Source: Mesorhizobium sp. NZP2077
GTDB lineage: Bacteria > Pseudomonadota > Alphaproteobacteria > Rhizobiales > Rhizobiaceae
Length of the DNA: 64,000 nucleotides
Direction of reading: 5' to 3'
Assembly (NCBI RefSeq): GCF_013170805.1
Contig: NZ_CP051293.1
Coordinates: 2,052,001 to 2,116,000, forward strand
Made by a program: the position numbers and the translations under genes. The notes below the pieces were generated by a model that was given only the letters and a program-made list of their open reading frames with translations, was not told the DNA's origin and ran no database searches. This document shows positions 26,379-35,440 of the stretch, piece after piece (the stretch's first letter is position 1; each line of letters begins with the position of its first letter).

Positions 26379-27410
26379 TTACCGGTCCTCGAAACCGGTC
26401 AGCACGCCGACGGCGTTGATGCCGATCTCCTCGACGGCATAGCCGCCTTCCATGACGAACAGCGTCGGCAGGCCGAGCCTAGCGATGCGGCGGCCGATCT
26501 TGGGGTAGTCGGGGCTTTTCAGTTTGAACTGGCTGATCGGGTCCTTCTCGAAGGTGTCGACGCCGAGCGAGACGATGACGATGTCGGGCGCATAGGCGGC
26601 GAGCCTGGCGCAGGCATCCTCCAGCGAGGCGTTCCAGGCGTCCCAGCTGGTGCCGAACGGCATGGGATAGTTGATGTTGAAACCTTCGCCGGCGCCGACG
26701 CCGCGTTCATCGGCATGGCCGAGGAAGAACGGATATTCGACCATCGGATCGCCATGCAGATTGAGGACCTGCACGTCGGCGCGGTGATAGAAAATCTCCT
26801 GCGTGCCGTTGCCATGGTGGTAGTCGACATCGAGGATGGAGATGCGGGCAGCGCCCTGGTCAAGGAACCACTGCGCGGCGACGGCGCCGTTGTTGATGTA
26901 GCAATAGCCGCCCATGAAGCCGGCGCCGGCATGGTGGCCGGGCGGGCGGCAGAGCGCGAAGGCCGACCGTTCGCCGCCCTTGACCAGGCCAGCCGCGGTC
27001 AGCGCCACGTCATACGACGATTTGATCGCGGCCCAGGTGCCTTCGACAAAGGTGGCGCCGGCATCGAAGGAATAGTAGCCGAGCAGCGCATCGACACGCT
27101 TCGGCGGCACGTCGCCGCGCAGGCCGCGCGTCGGCCAGGTGAAGGGCATGGCGGTGCCCTCGTGGCCGGAGGCCACCCATTGCGGCCAGACCGCCGGCAG
27201 GAAGTCGATGTAGTCCGATTTGTGGATACGCTTGGCGGCGGCAAGGTCATGCTCGAGCGGCAGGACGATCGGACCGAGCTTCTCGCTTTCGACCCGCGCC
27301 TTGATGAACTCGGCGCGTGAAGGCTTTTCAAAACCCGGCACGATGGCCGATGTGACCAGTTCCATCTGGCCGGCATGGCCGGCATGAAGCGGCGAATAGA
27401 CAGTCTTCAT
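26379..27410 (-). CDS. Histone-deacetylase-family acetylpolyamine amidohydrolase
   Basis: Predicted zinc-dependent deacetylase of acetylated polyamines or similar amines, 343 residues. The ATG at 27410 (MKTVYSPLHAGHAGQMELVT) has AGAGGA upstream. The active-site pieces of the Mycoplana acetylpolyamine amidohydrolase are present: RPPGHHAG (His159, His160), DVDYHHGNGT (Asp196, His198 zinc ligands), SLGVDTFEKDP, and EGGY with the catalytic Tyr near the C-terminus. A TetR regulator gene lies 23 bases upstream on the same strand, and an amidohydrolase/ABC transporter group is divergent. Confidence 0.92.
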   Translation of the reverse strand: MKTVYSPLHAGHAGQMELVTSAIVPGFEKPSRAEFIKARVESEKLGPIVLPLEHDLAAAKRIHKSDYIDFLPAVWPQWVASGHEGTAMPFTWPTRGLRGDVPPKRVDALLGYYSFDAGATFVEGTWAAIKSSYDVALTAAGLVKGGERSAFALCRPPGHHAGAGFMGGYCYINNGAVAAQWFLDQGAARISILDVDYHHGNGTQEIFYHRADVQVLNLHGDPMVEYPFFLGHADERGVGAGEGFNINYPMPFGTSWDAWNASLEDACARLAAYAPDIVIVSLGVDTFEKDPISQFKLKSPDYPKIGRRIARLGLPTLFVMEGGYAVEEIGINAVGVLTGFEDR

Positions 27411-27433
27411 AAAGTTCCTCTCGAAGTGCGAAG

Positions 27434-28087
27434 TCAGCCAAGGTTGAGGTAGGGGCTCACCAGAGCCAGCCACATGGATTCGACATCGTCCTCGATGAGG
27501 TCGAATGTCTTGCGATCTCGTTTCATGCCGACAAGCCGGCAGGCGTGCCCGACCTCCATCATCACCAGGCCGAGCCGTTTGGCGATCTTATCTTCCAGCG
27601 CAGGGTTCACGTGTCGCAGCCAGGCGGCGTAAAGCGCGATGATCTGCTCGTCATATTCGTCCTGGATCGGCCTGAGATCGGCATTGCCAGATATGGCCTC
27701 GATCACCGGCATCAGGGTGGCGTTTTCGAGATATATCCTGGAGGTATCGATGAAGAGCTTGCGCACTTCGCGCCGGAACTCTTCCCGGTTGGTGGGCGGG
27801 GCGACCTTGATGCGCTTGGCGATCACTTCGGGAAAGGAGGACAGCCAGCGCCGGGCCAGGTCGAGAAGAATGGCTTCCTTGTTGGGGAAGTATTGGTAGA
27901 TCGAACCGACAGACAGGCCCGCGCGCTGCGCAATGGCGAGCGTCGTCGGCGTCCTGGTTCCTTGCTCCCGCGTCAGGATCAGCGCCGCGTCGAGAATCCG
28001 GTCGACCACCTTGCTCGACCGCTGTTGCCGCGGCTGCTTGCGCGGCTCGAGCGCTATCCTGGTTTTGCGATCGAGACTGCGCTTCAC
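27434..28087 (-). CDS. TetR-family transcriptional regulator
   Basis: A 217-residue TetR-type repressor. The open frame reaches 28255, but the N-terminal extension is unlikely; a GTG at 28087 (VKRSLDRKTRIALEPRKQPR) preceded by GAGGA is the better start. The DNA-binding domain is at about residues 24-75 (VVDRILDAALILTREQGTRT; IAQRAGLSVGSIYQYFPNKE). The gene precedes the deacetylase gene on the same strand and faces the amidohydrolase/transporter group, so it likely controls both directions. The ligand is unknown; a polyamine or amide is a reasonable guess. Confidence 0.88.
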   Translation of the reverse strand: MKRSLDRKTRIALEPRKQPRQQRSSKVVDRILDAALILTREQGTRTPTTLAIAQRAGLSVGSIYQYFPNKEAILLDLARRWLSSFPEVIAKRIKVAPPTNREEFRREVRKLFIDTSRIYLENATLMPVIEAISGNADLRPIQDEYDEQIIALYAAWLRHVNPALEDKIAKRLGLVMMEVGHACRLVGMKRDRKTFDLIEDDVESMWLALVSPYLNLG

Positions 28088-28342
28088 GGCTTGATGTCCT
28101 CGTTCCCCGCCCGGTCTGAACACAGGCGCAGGGGGCTGTCCACAATACATTCTAAATTCGGCATGTTGACAAACGCGAATAATCAGTCGCATTCTTTTAT
28201 CCACGCTGTTTTCGGAGATCACAAGGGGAATTTCAAAACAGCGCACTGGCATCACTTTTCGTCCGATAGCCGCGGTGACGTGGCAGCCTGTCGGACAAGA
28301 GGATTGTCGGTCTCAGTCGGTCATCAAAAGCGCGGAGTCGCG

Positions 28343-30016
28343 ATGTCTGTCACGGGTGCGGGTCGTAGTGCGGATCTGATCGTCATCAACGGTCGTGTGC
28401 TGACCATGGACGATGACAATCCCGCCGCCGAGGCCGTTGCCGTCAAGGACGGCGCCATCATCGCCATCGGCAGCCGCGCTGCAATCGAAGAGCTCAAGGG
28501 AACGGCCACACAGGTGATCGACGCCAAGGGCGGTTCGGTTCTGCCCGGTTTCATCGAAGCTCATATGCATCTTTTCGGCGGCGCGGCTGAACTCGACAAT
28601 CTGCATCTGGCTGGCGTGCATGGCTTCGATGCCTTGCGCGATGCTATCCGGGCCTTTGCCGCGGCGCGGCCCAACGCCAGGCTTCTGATCGGCGCCGGCG
28701 TCGACTATGCGATCCTGCCAGGGCCGGTCACGCGCCACCATCTCGACCAAATTATCCCCGACCGCCCCTTCGCCATGTCGGCCTCCGATCACCATACGAT
28801 GTGGGCGAACACCAAGGCGCTGGAGGAGGCGGGCCTCCTGAATGGCAGGGAATTGGGGCCGGGCAACGAGATCGTGATGGGTACCGATGGACTCGCGGCG
28901 GGCGAATTGCGCGAGGGCGAGGCTTTCGGCCCGATCCTGGAGCATTTCGGGCAGAACCGCACACGGCTCGGTCTTACGGGCGGTGAGCCGGAACCCTATC
29001 CCTCCGCCGAGGAACTTGCCGCCGATCGGGATCTGATGCATCGCGGCCTGGAATGGTGCGCCCGCCACGGCATCACGTCGATCCAGAACATGGACGGCAA
29101 CCTCTACCAGCTCGAGCTGCTTGCCGGCCTGGAGGCGGAAGGGCGGCTCATATGCCGTACAAAAATCCCGTTCCATTTCAAGAACTTCATGGAGCTGGGC
29201 ATACTTGAAAAAGCGTCTGCCATGGCCGCGACCTACAAGTCCGAATGGCTGTCCTCGGGCATGGTCAAGGTGTTTTATGACGGCGTGCTCGATTCCTGGA
29301 CGGCTGTGATGGTCGACGACTATGCCGACCGTCCCGGCTGGCGCGGCGAGCCATTGTTCACGCCCGAGCACTTCGCCGAGGTGGCGGTGGAGGCCGACCG
29401 CAGAGGCCTGCAGATCGCCGTTCATTCGATAGGTGACGGCGCAGTCCGCGCAGTGCTCGACGGTTATCAGGCGGCGCAGAAGGCCAATGGCAAGCGGGAC
29501 AGCCGTCACCGCGTCGAGCATATCGAGGTCACCACGCCTACGGATGTGCCGCGGTTCGCCGAACTTGGCGTCATCGCTTCGATGCAACCGCCGCATCCGC
29601 CCGGCGCCATGAACTTTCCGCTGGAGCCGACGATTTCGCGCATCGGCCGCGACAGGTGGCCGCTGAGCTATGCCTGGCGCACGCTCAAGGATGCTGGCGC
29701 CCGCGTCGTGTTCGCTTCCGACTGGCCGGTCTCGCCGGTTGATCCGATCCTGGGCATCCAAGCTGCGGTCATGCGCAAACCTTGGGCAGAAGGCCTGCCG
29801 GACCAGAGTTTCTCGCTGCATGAAGCGCTTGCCGGCTATACGGTCGAGGGCGCCTACAGCGAATTCATGGAACACCGCAAAGGCGTGCTGAAGCCGGGTT
29901 ATCTGGCGGATCTCGTCGTTTTGTCGGCCGATATCGAGAGCACTGCCCCGGAAGCGTTGCATACGGTGCGGCCGGTGACGACCATCTGTGGCGGCAAAAT
30001 CACCTACCAAGCCTGA
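28343..30016 (+). CDS. Metal-dependent amidohydrolase (YtcJ-like)
   Basis: A 557-residue amidohydrolase-superfamily enzyme. The very long open frame from 27545 is antisense to the TetR gene; the ATG at 28343 (MSVTGAGRSADLIVINGRVL) has CGGAG six bases upstream. Metal-binding motifs are visible: HMH at residues 74-76 in LPGFIEAHMHLFGG, His in IAVHSIGDGAVRA, His in RHRVEHIEV, and the catalytic Asp in VVFASDWPVSP. The YtcJ/AepA-like family hydrolyses amide or related bonds; substrate unknown. It is followed, after 142 bases, by a polyamine-type ABC transporter. Confidence 0.9.
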   Translation: MSVTGAGRSADLIVINGRVLTMDDDNPAAEAVAVKDGAIIAIGSRAAIEELKGTATQVIDAKGGSVLPGFIEAHMHLFGGAAELDNLHLAGVHGFDALRDAIRAFAAARPNARLLIGAGVDYAILPGPVTRHHLDQIIPDRPFAMSASDHHTMWANTKALEEAGLLNGRELGPGNEIVMGTDGLAAGELREGEAFGPILEHFGQNRTRLGLTGGEPEPYPSAEELAADRDLMHRGLEWCARHGITSIQNMDGNLYQLELLAGLEAEGRLICRTKIPFHFKNFMELGILEKASAMAATYKSEWLSSGMVKVFYDGVLDSWTAVMVDDYADRPGWRGEPLFTPEHFAEVAVEADRRGLQIAVHSIGDGAVRAVLDGYQAAQKANGKRDSRHRVEHIEVTTPTDVPRFAELGVIASMQPPHPPGAMNFPLEPTISRIGRDRWPLSYAWRTLKDAGARVVFASDWPVSPVDPILGIQAAVMRKPWAEGLPDQSFSLHEALAGYTVEGAYSEFMEHRKGVLKPGYLADLVVLSADIESTAPEALHTVRPVTTICGGKITYQA

Positions 30017-30158
30017 CTGTGGCATGGGGCTTGCTACCCCAAGACCGCTAACTGAACTGTGATTCAATGCCGGGCTTGCCAACATACCGGGCGTATGATC
30101 ACATCCAACAGGGGAACAGCTCCGCCAGCAAGAGCGGGGTCAACGATGAGGCGTAATC

Positions 30159-31259
30159 GTGCCGGACAAACCGGATCGGAATGCGATTGAAGTAGTAAAC
30201 GTCAGCAAAATTTTCGGATCGGGTGAGGGGCAGGTCGCTGCCCTCGACACGGTCTCGGTATCGATCCGCGAGAATGAGTTCTTCACACTGCTGGGACCAT
30301 CCGGCTGCGGAAAAACGACGTTGTTGCGGCTGATAGCCGGCTTTGATTTTCCGAGTGCCGGCGAAATCCTGCTCTACGGCCAGGACATCGCGCCGCTGCC
30401 GCCGTTCAAGCGCCCGGTCAACACCGTCTTCCAGTCCTATGCACTGTTTCCCCACATGACGGTGGCCGACAATATCGGCTTCGGCCTGGAAATGCTGGGT
30501 AAGCCGAAGGCGGAGATTACGGCGCGCGTCGCCCAGATGCTGAAGCTGGTCAAGATGGAGGCGCTGAGCAATCGCCGCACCAGCCAGATCTCCGGCGGCC
30601 AGCAGCAGCGCGTGGCGCTGGCCCGGGCATTGGCGCCGCAGCCGAAAGTGCTGCTGCTCGACGAACCGCTCTCCGCACTCGACTACAAGCTGCGCAAGGA
30701 AATGCAGATCGAGCTGAAGCGGCTGCAGCACGAGACCGGCATCACCTTCATCTTCGTCACCCACGACCAGGAAGAAGCGCTGACCATGTCGGACCGCATC
30801 GCTGTCATGTCGGCGGGCAAGATCCTGCAGGTAGGCGCGCCGCGCGACATCTACGACCGACCGGCCGAACGCTTCGTCGCCGACTTCATCGGCGAGACCA
30901 ATTTCCTCAAGGGTGCCGTGGTATCGAAGAAATCCGGCGTCGCCACCGTGAAGCTCGCCTCCGGCGCGACCGTGGCGGCAGGGTTCCCGGAAAACTTCGA
31001 TCCCTCGGGTGCAGTCACGGTCGTCGTGCGGCCTGAGCATGCGGATCTGATCGCCGATGTGTCCAAGGGCACGGTCGCCGGAACTCTGGAGAATATCGTC
31101 TATTTCGGCACGGATACGCACTACCACGTCAAGCTCGACGGCGGTGACAACTTCATCGTGCGTTACCAGAACAGCCGGTCCGGCGCAGTGACATTCGAGA
31201 CGGGCGCCAAGGTGGGCATCGTGTTCGAAGACGACGGCGCGCGGATACTGAAGGACTGA
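30159..31259 (+). CDS. Spermidine/putrescine-type ABC transporter ATP-binding protein (PotA-like)
   Basis: ATPase subunit of a PotABCD-type importer, 366 residues, GTG start with GAGG eight bases upstream. Walker A GPSGCGKT is at residues 46-53, the signature is [15 protein letters not shown], Walker B is [11 protein letters not shown], and a C-terminal TOBE-type regulatory domain follows ([16 protein letters not shown]). The stop overlaps the next permease gene as TGATG. Upstream is a palindrome CATAC-CGGGC-GTATG (30083-30097). The real substrate may be a polyamine, an amino-amide or an opine-like compound. Confidence 0.93.
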   Translation: MPDKPDRNAIEVVNVSKIFGSGEGQVAALDTVSVSIRENEFFTLLGPSGCGKTTLLRLIAGFDFPSAGEILLYGQDIAPLPPFKRPVNTVFQSYALFPHMTVADNIGFGLEMLGKPKAEITARVAQMLKLVKMEALSNRRTSQISGGQQQRVALARALAPQPKVLLLDEPLSALDYKLRKEMQIELKRLQHETGITFIFVTHDQEEALTMSDRIAVMSAGKILQVGAPRDIYDRPAERFVADFIGETNFLKGAVVSKKSGVATVKLASGATVAAGFPENFDPSGAVTVVVRPEHADLIADVSKGTVAGTLENIVYFGTDTHYHVKLDGGDNFIVRYQNSRSGAVTFETGAKVGIVFEDDGARILKD

Positions 31260-32188
31260 TGACAATGGCGCTTTCCCAAGCCGCGTTGTTCGAAGCCAAG
31301 GCCGAGAAAGAAAGCGCCAGGCGCAACCGCCTGCTTTCCCTGCCGGCGCTGATCGTCATCGGAATTTTCGGCGTGCTGCCGCTGCTGATCATCCTGGTCT
31401 ATTCGTTTCTCCAGGCCGCACCCTATGGCGGCGTGCAGTGGAAGTTTTCAACGGACGCCTATCTGAACTTTCTGTTCCAGCAGGATATTTTTGACGACAC
31501 GCTGCAGTTCACGCCGGATTTCCTGATCATCTATCTGCGCTCGTTTCTGTTCGCCGTGGTGACGACGGTGATCTGCCTGTTGCTGGGTTTTCCGACCGCT
31601 TACTTCATGGCCACGCGCACGCCGGCGCAGCGCAACTGGTGGGTGTTGCTGATCACCATCCCGTTCTGGTCGAACCTTCTGGTGCGCACGCTGGCCATCA
31701 TGTTCATCATCCGCGACGAAGGCCTCATCAACAATCTGCTGATCGGGCTTGGCGTGATCGATAAGCCGATCATCATGCTCTACACCAACTTCGCAATCCA
31801 GCTCGGCCTGCTCTACTCGTTCCTGCCGTTCATGATCCTGCCGCTCTATGCCAGTCTGGAGAAACTGGATTTCCGGCTGGTCGAGGCGGCCAACGACCTC
31901 TACGCGACGCGCCGGCAAGTTCTTTGGCGGGTGATCATTCCGCTGTCGCTGCCTGGCATCATCGCGGGTTGTCTGCTTGTATTCATTCCCGCGCTCGGCG
32001 CCTATGTGACGCCGCTTATCCTTGGCGGCGGCATCCACCTGATGATCGGCGATCTCATCGCCCAGCAATTCGGTTCCGGGCGAAACTGGCCGCTCGGCTG
32101 CGCACAGGCGCTGATCCTGATGGCCGCTGTGCTGGTCGCGCTCTACTTCTACGTTCGCACCACGTCGGGGAAGATCCAGCATGGCTGA
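31259..32188 (+). CDS. ABC transporter permease (PotB-like)
   Basis: First permease of the PotABCD-type importer, 309 residues. About six membrane segments are visible: LLSLPALIVIGIFGVLPLLI, YLRSFLFAVVTTVICLLLGF, NWWVLLITIPFWSNLLVRTL, FAIQLGLLYSFLPFMILPLY, VIIPLSLPGIIAGCLLVFIP and QALILMAAVLVALYFYVRTT. The EAA-type loop that contacts the ATPase is EAANDLYATRRQVLWRVIIP. It overlaps both potA-like and potC-like genes, so the importer genes form a tight operon. An alternative ATG lies at 31265. Confidence 0.94.
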   Translation: MTMALSQAALFEAKAEKESARRNRLLSLPALIVIGIFGVLPLLIILVYSFLQAAPYGGVQWKFSTDAYLNFLFQQDIFDDTLQFTPDFLIIYLRSFLFAVVTTVICLLLGFPTAYFMATRTPAQRNWWVLLITIPFWSNLLVRTLAIMFIIRDEGLINNLLIGLGVIDKPIIMLYTNFAIQLGLLYSFLPFMILPLYASLEKLDFRLVEAANDLYATRRQVLWRVIIPLSLPGIIAGCLLVFIPALGAYVTPLILGGGIHLMIGDLIAQQFGSGRNWPLGCAQALILMAAVLVALYFYVRTTSGKIQHG

Positions 32189-32993
32189 TCCCCGCAACGT
32201 CGATATCAAGGACCAGCCCGGGTTCCGCACGATCGCCATCATCTGCGTTGCCGTGCTTTACGTCCCGATCCTGATCCTGATGATCTTTTCATTCAACACG
32301 GGTTCGCTAGTCACCCATTGGGAGGGCGTCGGCCTGACCTGGTACGGCACTGCACTGCTCAATGAGGAATTCCACAACGCCGCCGAGAACACGCTGATCA
32401 TCTCGGTGAGCGCGACGATCGTTTCGACGATCTGCGCCACGCTGGCGGCGATCGGTATGACACGGGTGAAGCCGTGGCGTGGCCTGCCGGCCGCCTTCAT
32501 GGTCATCAACCTGCCCCTGATGGTTCCCGAGATCATCACGGCAGTGGCGACCTTGTCCTTCTTCGCCCTGATCGCCGGGGCCTTCGGTCTGAATTTCGGC
32601 ATCGGCAATCTGATCCTCGCCCATACGGTATTCTGCATTCCCTTCGCCTACATGCCGATTCGGGCGCGTCTCGAGGATATGGACCTGACGCTCGAATCCG
32701 CCGCCGCCGATCTCTACGCCACGCCGTGGCACGCGTTCCGGCGCATAACACTGCCGTTGCTTGTCCCCGGCATCATGTCGGGCGCGGCACTCGCCTTCAT
32801 CGTCTCCTTCGACGATTTCACCATCACGCAGCTCGTCGCCGGCCCCGGCCAGACGACCCTGCCTCTCTACATCTGGAACCAGATCAGGCGGCCGATGACG
32901 CCGGAGATCAATGCCATCTCCACCATCCTGCTCCTGGTCTCGATCCTCTTCGTCTCGGTATCGTTCCTGATCGCGCGCCGACGCGCCAAGTGA
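32181..32993 (+). CDS. ABC transporter permease (PotC-like)
   Basis: Second permease, 270 residues. It starts inside the end of the preceding permease gene (8-base overlap). Six membrane segments are visible, beginning FRTIAIICVAVLYVPILILM. The EAA loop is ESAAADLYATPWHAFRRITL, and the C-terminal part is AALAFIVSFDDFTITQLVAG, which is typical of PotC. It is followed by the binding-protein gene after 29 bases. Confidence 0.94.
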   Translation: MADPRNVDIKDQPGFRTIAIICVAVLYVPILILMIFSFNTGSLVTHWEGVGLTWYGTALLNEEFHNAAENTLIISVSATIVSTICATLAAIGMTRVKPWRGLPAAFMVINLPLMVPEIITAVATLSFFALIAGAFGLNFGIGNLILAHTVFCIPFAYMPIRARLEDMDLTLESAAADLYATPWHAFRRITLPLLVPGIMSGAALAFIVSFDDFTITQLVAGPGQTTLPLYIWNQIRRPMTPEINAISTILLLVSILFVSVSFLIARRRAK

Positions 32994-33022
32994 ATCAATG
33001 GGAAGGCAAAGGAGAACAAAAA

Positions 33023-34051
33023 ATGTCTAGGAAACTGATGGCTGCCGTTTCGACGGCAGTGCTGTTGTGGGCGGTGCCCGCACTCGCCGATGGCGAGCTG
33101 CATATCTACAATTGGGGTGACTACACCAATCCCAAGCTGATCGAAAAGTTCGAGAAACAGTACAACATCAAGGTCACGCTGGACGACTATGATTCCAACG
33201 AAACCATGCTGTCGAAGGTGCGCGCCGGCAATTCCGGCTACGACATCGTGGTGCCGTCCGACTACACGGTGAAGATCATGGTCGATGAGGGCCTGCTCGA
33301 AAAGACCGAGCCCAACGCGATGCCGAACGGCAAGAACATCGATCCGCGTTTCGTCGACATCTATTGGGACAGCGGCCGCCACTACACTGCGCCCTGGCAG
33401 TTCGGCACCACGGCGTTCGCCGTCAACACGGACAAGTTCAAGGGCAACATCGACACGCTGGCCATCCTCTTCGACCCGCCGGCGGAGCTGAAGGGGCAGA
33501 TCAACATCCTCGACGACGTCAACACCGTCATGCATGCGGCCGAGCGCTATGCCGGCGTGCCGCGCTGCGGTGCCGACAAGGCCAATCTGAAGAAGGTCAA
33601 CGACATCCTGACGGCCGCCAAGCCGTCCTGGAAGACCTTCAGCTACGACACCATCACCAAGATCACCTCCGGCGACGTGATCGTGACGGAACAGTGGAAC
33701 GGCGCGACCTATCGCTCGCGGCAGAAAATCCCGGCCATCAAATATGCCTATCCGAAGGAAGGCATCGAAGGCTGGATGGACAATGTCGCGGTGCTGAAGG
33801 GCGCCAAGAATCTCGAAAACGCCAAGCTGTTCCAGGATTTCATCATGGCCCCGGAAAATGCGGCGCTGATCTCGGAATTCGCCGGCTACGACAATGGCAT
33901 TGCCGGCAGCCACAAGTTCCTGCAGGCGGATTTCGCCAATTCGCCGGAGATCAATCCGCCGGCAGGCGCGCCGGTGGCGGAATTCGTTCCGCCCTGTCCG
34001 CCGGATGTGGTGGAAATCTACAACAAGATCTGGACCAATCTGCGCAAATAG
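33023..34051 (+). CDS. Periplasmic polyamine-type substrate-binding protein (PotD/PotF-like)
   Basis: A 342-residue extracytoplasmic solute-binding protein. The ATG has AAAGGAG upstream and starts a signal peptide (MSRKLMAAVSTAVLLWAVPALA). The mature start GELHIYNWGDYTNPKLIEKF is the hallmark of polyamine-binding PotD/PotF proteins, and DIVVPSDYTVKIMVDEGLLE is the usual next motif. Ligand contacts expected from the family include the Trp and Asp residues in YNWGDY. A strong terminator hairpin follows the gene at 34073. Confidence 0.94.
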   Translation: MSRKLMAAVSTAVLLWAVPALADGELHIYNWGDYTNPKLIEKFEKQYNIKVTLDDYDSNETMLSKVRAGNSGYDIVVPSDYTVKIMVDEGLLEKTEPNAMPNGKNIDPRFVDIYWDSGRHYTAPWQFGTTAFAVNTDKFKGNIDTLAILFDPPAELKGQINILDDVNTVMHAAERYAGVPRCGADKANLKKVNDILTAAKPSWKTFSYDTITKITSGDVIVTEQWNGATYRSRQKIPAIKYAYPKEGIEGWMDNVAVLKGAKNLENAKLFQDFIMAPENAALISEFAGYDNGIAGSHKFLQADFANSPEINPPAGAPVAEFVPPCPPDVVEIYNKIWTNLRK

Positions 34052-34072
34052 GTTCGGTCTAGAATCCAGCGG

Positions 34073-34098
34073 AAGGGAGGCTTCGGCCTCCCTTCTTT
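34073..34098 (+). terminator. Rho-independent terminator after potD-like gene
   Basis: Perfect 9-bp stem AAGGGAGGC/GCCTCCCTT with a TTCG tetraloop, followed by CTTTG. It sits 21 bases beyond the stop codon of the binding-protein gene. The T run is short, so some read-through is possible. Confidence 0.75.
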
Positions 34099-34210
34099 GC
34101 GACACGTCGCATGTTGTGGGCATGCGACGCGTTAAATTCTTGTTTTCATGCAAGTCGTCTTCCCAAAACCGCTACGCACTTTTGGGCGACATGCATCGTT
34201 GGAGGGTTCC

Positions 34211-35407
34211 ATGACATCTTACCGGAACAGCGATCCGGCGCCGCCGATCATGCAGGGCTCGCCGCCCGCCATGGTGCCGCCGAAGCTCGACTGGGACCGG
34301 CCGCCATGGAACCGCTGGGCGTTCCAGCACATCAGGGAAATTCTGCCGACCGCCGAAGTCTGGCGCGGCAATGGCCATCGACACCGTCTCGAACGCGCCG
34401 AGGTCGATCTCGACGGGCTGGAGGTCGAGGACAGCGAGGGCAAGCCGACAACGCTCGCCGGGCTGCTCGACGAGACCTATACCGATGGGTTTCTGGTGCT
34501 CAAGAACGGCAAGGTCGCCTATGAGCGCTATTTCAACGGCATGGACGAGCGTACGCTGCATCTGTCGCAGTCGATGGCCAAGTCCGTCACCGGCGCGCTG
34601 TTCGGCATACTGGCCGGACGGGGCCTGATCGATCCGGCCAGGCCGGTGACCGACTATCTGCCGGAGCTGGCGGAGACCGGCTGGGCCGGCGCGACTGTCC
34701 AGCATGTGCTCGACATGACGAGCGGCGTGCGCTTCTCCGAGGAGTATACCGACCGCTATTCCGATATCGGCCAGGTCGATGTCGCCACCGGCTGGAAGCC
34801 GGTGCCGCCGGGCAGCGATCCGGCCTTCCGCTGGCCCTCGCACATGTTCGAGCTGATCCTCGGTTTGAAGGATACGGTCCGCCCACACGGTGCCGCGTTC
34901 GAATACCGCTCGATCGAGACCGACGTGCTCGCCTTCATCATGGAACGGGTGACGGGCAAGCGTCTGCCGCAGCTGGTTTCCGAAGAGCTCTGGCAAAAGC
35001 TCGGCGCCGACGAAAGCGCCTGCTTCACCGTCGACAGCGCTGGCTATGCCGTGGCCGATGGCGGCTTCAACGCGACGCTGCGCGACTATGGCCGCTTCGG
35101 CCAGATGATCCTCGACAATGGCGGCGGCATCGTGCCGGCCGACTGGATCGAGGCGACGCGTAACGGCAAGCATGGGGCGGACTTCGGCCCCAGCCTGCCT
35201 GAAGGCAGCTACCGCAACCAGTTCTGGATCGAGAATCCGCGCTCGCGCGCGCTGATGTGCCGGGGCGTGTTCGGACAGATGATCCATATCGACTGGAATT
35301 CCGGAATGGTCGTGGTGAAGCTGTCGACCTGGCCGGATTTCAGCAATCTCGCCTACGGCATGGCGACGCTGAAGGCGGTGCACGCCATCGCCGCCGCGCT
35401 GAGCTGA
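34211..35407 (+). CDS. Beta-lactamase-fold serine hydrolase, NylB-like (first of two)
   Basis: A 398-residue serine hydrolase of the class C beta-lactamase superfamily. The ATG at 34211 has GGAGG five bases upstream; an ATG at 34148 is less likely. The active-site SxxK motif is SMAK (Ser121, Lys124). The region FEYRSIETDVLAFIMERVTG and the C-terminal NQFWIENPRSRALMCRGVFG, QMIHIDWNSGMVVVKLSTWP resemble 6-aminohexanoate-dimer hydrolase NylB. It has a paralogue immediately downstream. No signal peptide, so it probably acts in the cytoplasm on imported amides or esters. Confidence 0.85.
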   Translation: MTSYRNSDPAPPIMQGSPPAMVPPKLDWDRPPWNRWAFQHIREILPTAEVWRGNGHRHRLERAEVDLDGLEVEDSEGKPTTLAGLLDETYTDGFLVLKNGKVAYERYFNGMDERTLHLSQSMAKSVTGALFGILAGRGLIDPARPVTDYLPELAETGWAGATVQHVLDMTSGVRFSEEYTDRYSDIGQVDVATGWKPVPPGSDPAFRWPSHMFELILGLKDTVRPHGAAFEYRSIETDVLAFIMERVTGKRLPQLVSEELWQKLGADESACFTVDSAGYAVADGGFNATLRDYGRFGQMILDNGGGIVPADWIEATRNGKHGADFGPSLPEGSYRNQFWIENPRSRALMCRGVFGQMIHIDWNSGMVVVKLSTWPDFSNLAYGMATLKAVHAIAAALS

Positions 35408-35440
35408 GACCCCACAAGAAACGACCTGGAAAGAAACGCC

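Noticed and set aside
27545..28342. N-terminal extension of the amidohydrolase across the TetR gene
   Set aside because: This part is antisense to a well-supported TetR gene, and a good start with Shine-Dalgarno is at 28343.
28313..30085. 590-codon minus-strand frame opposite the amidohydrolase
   Set aside because: Antisense shadow; the plus-strand frame has all metal-binding motifs.
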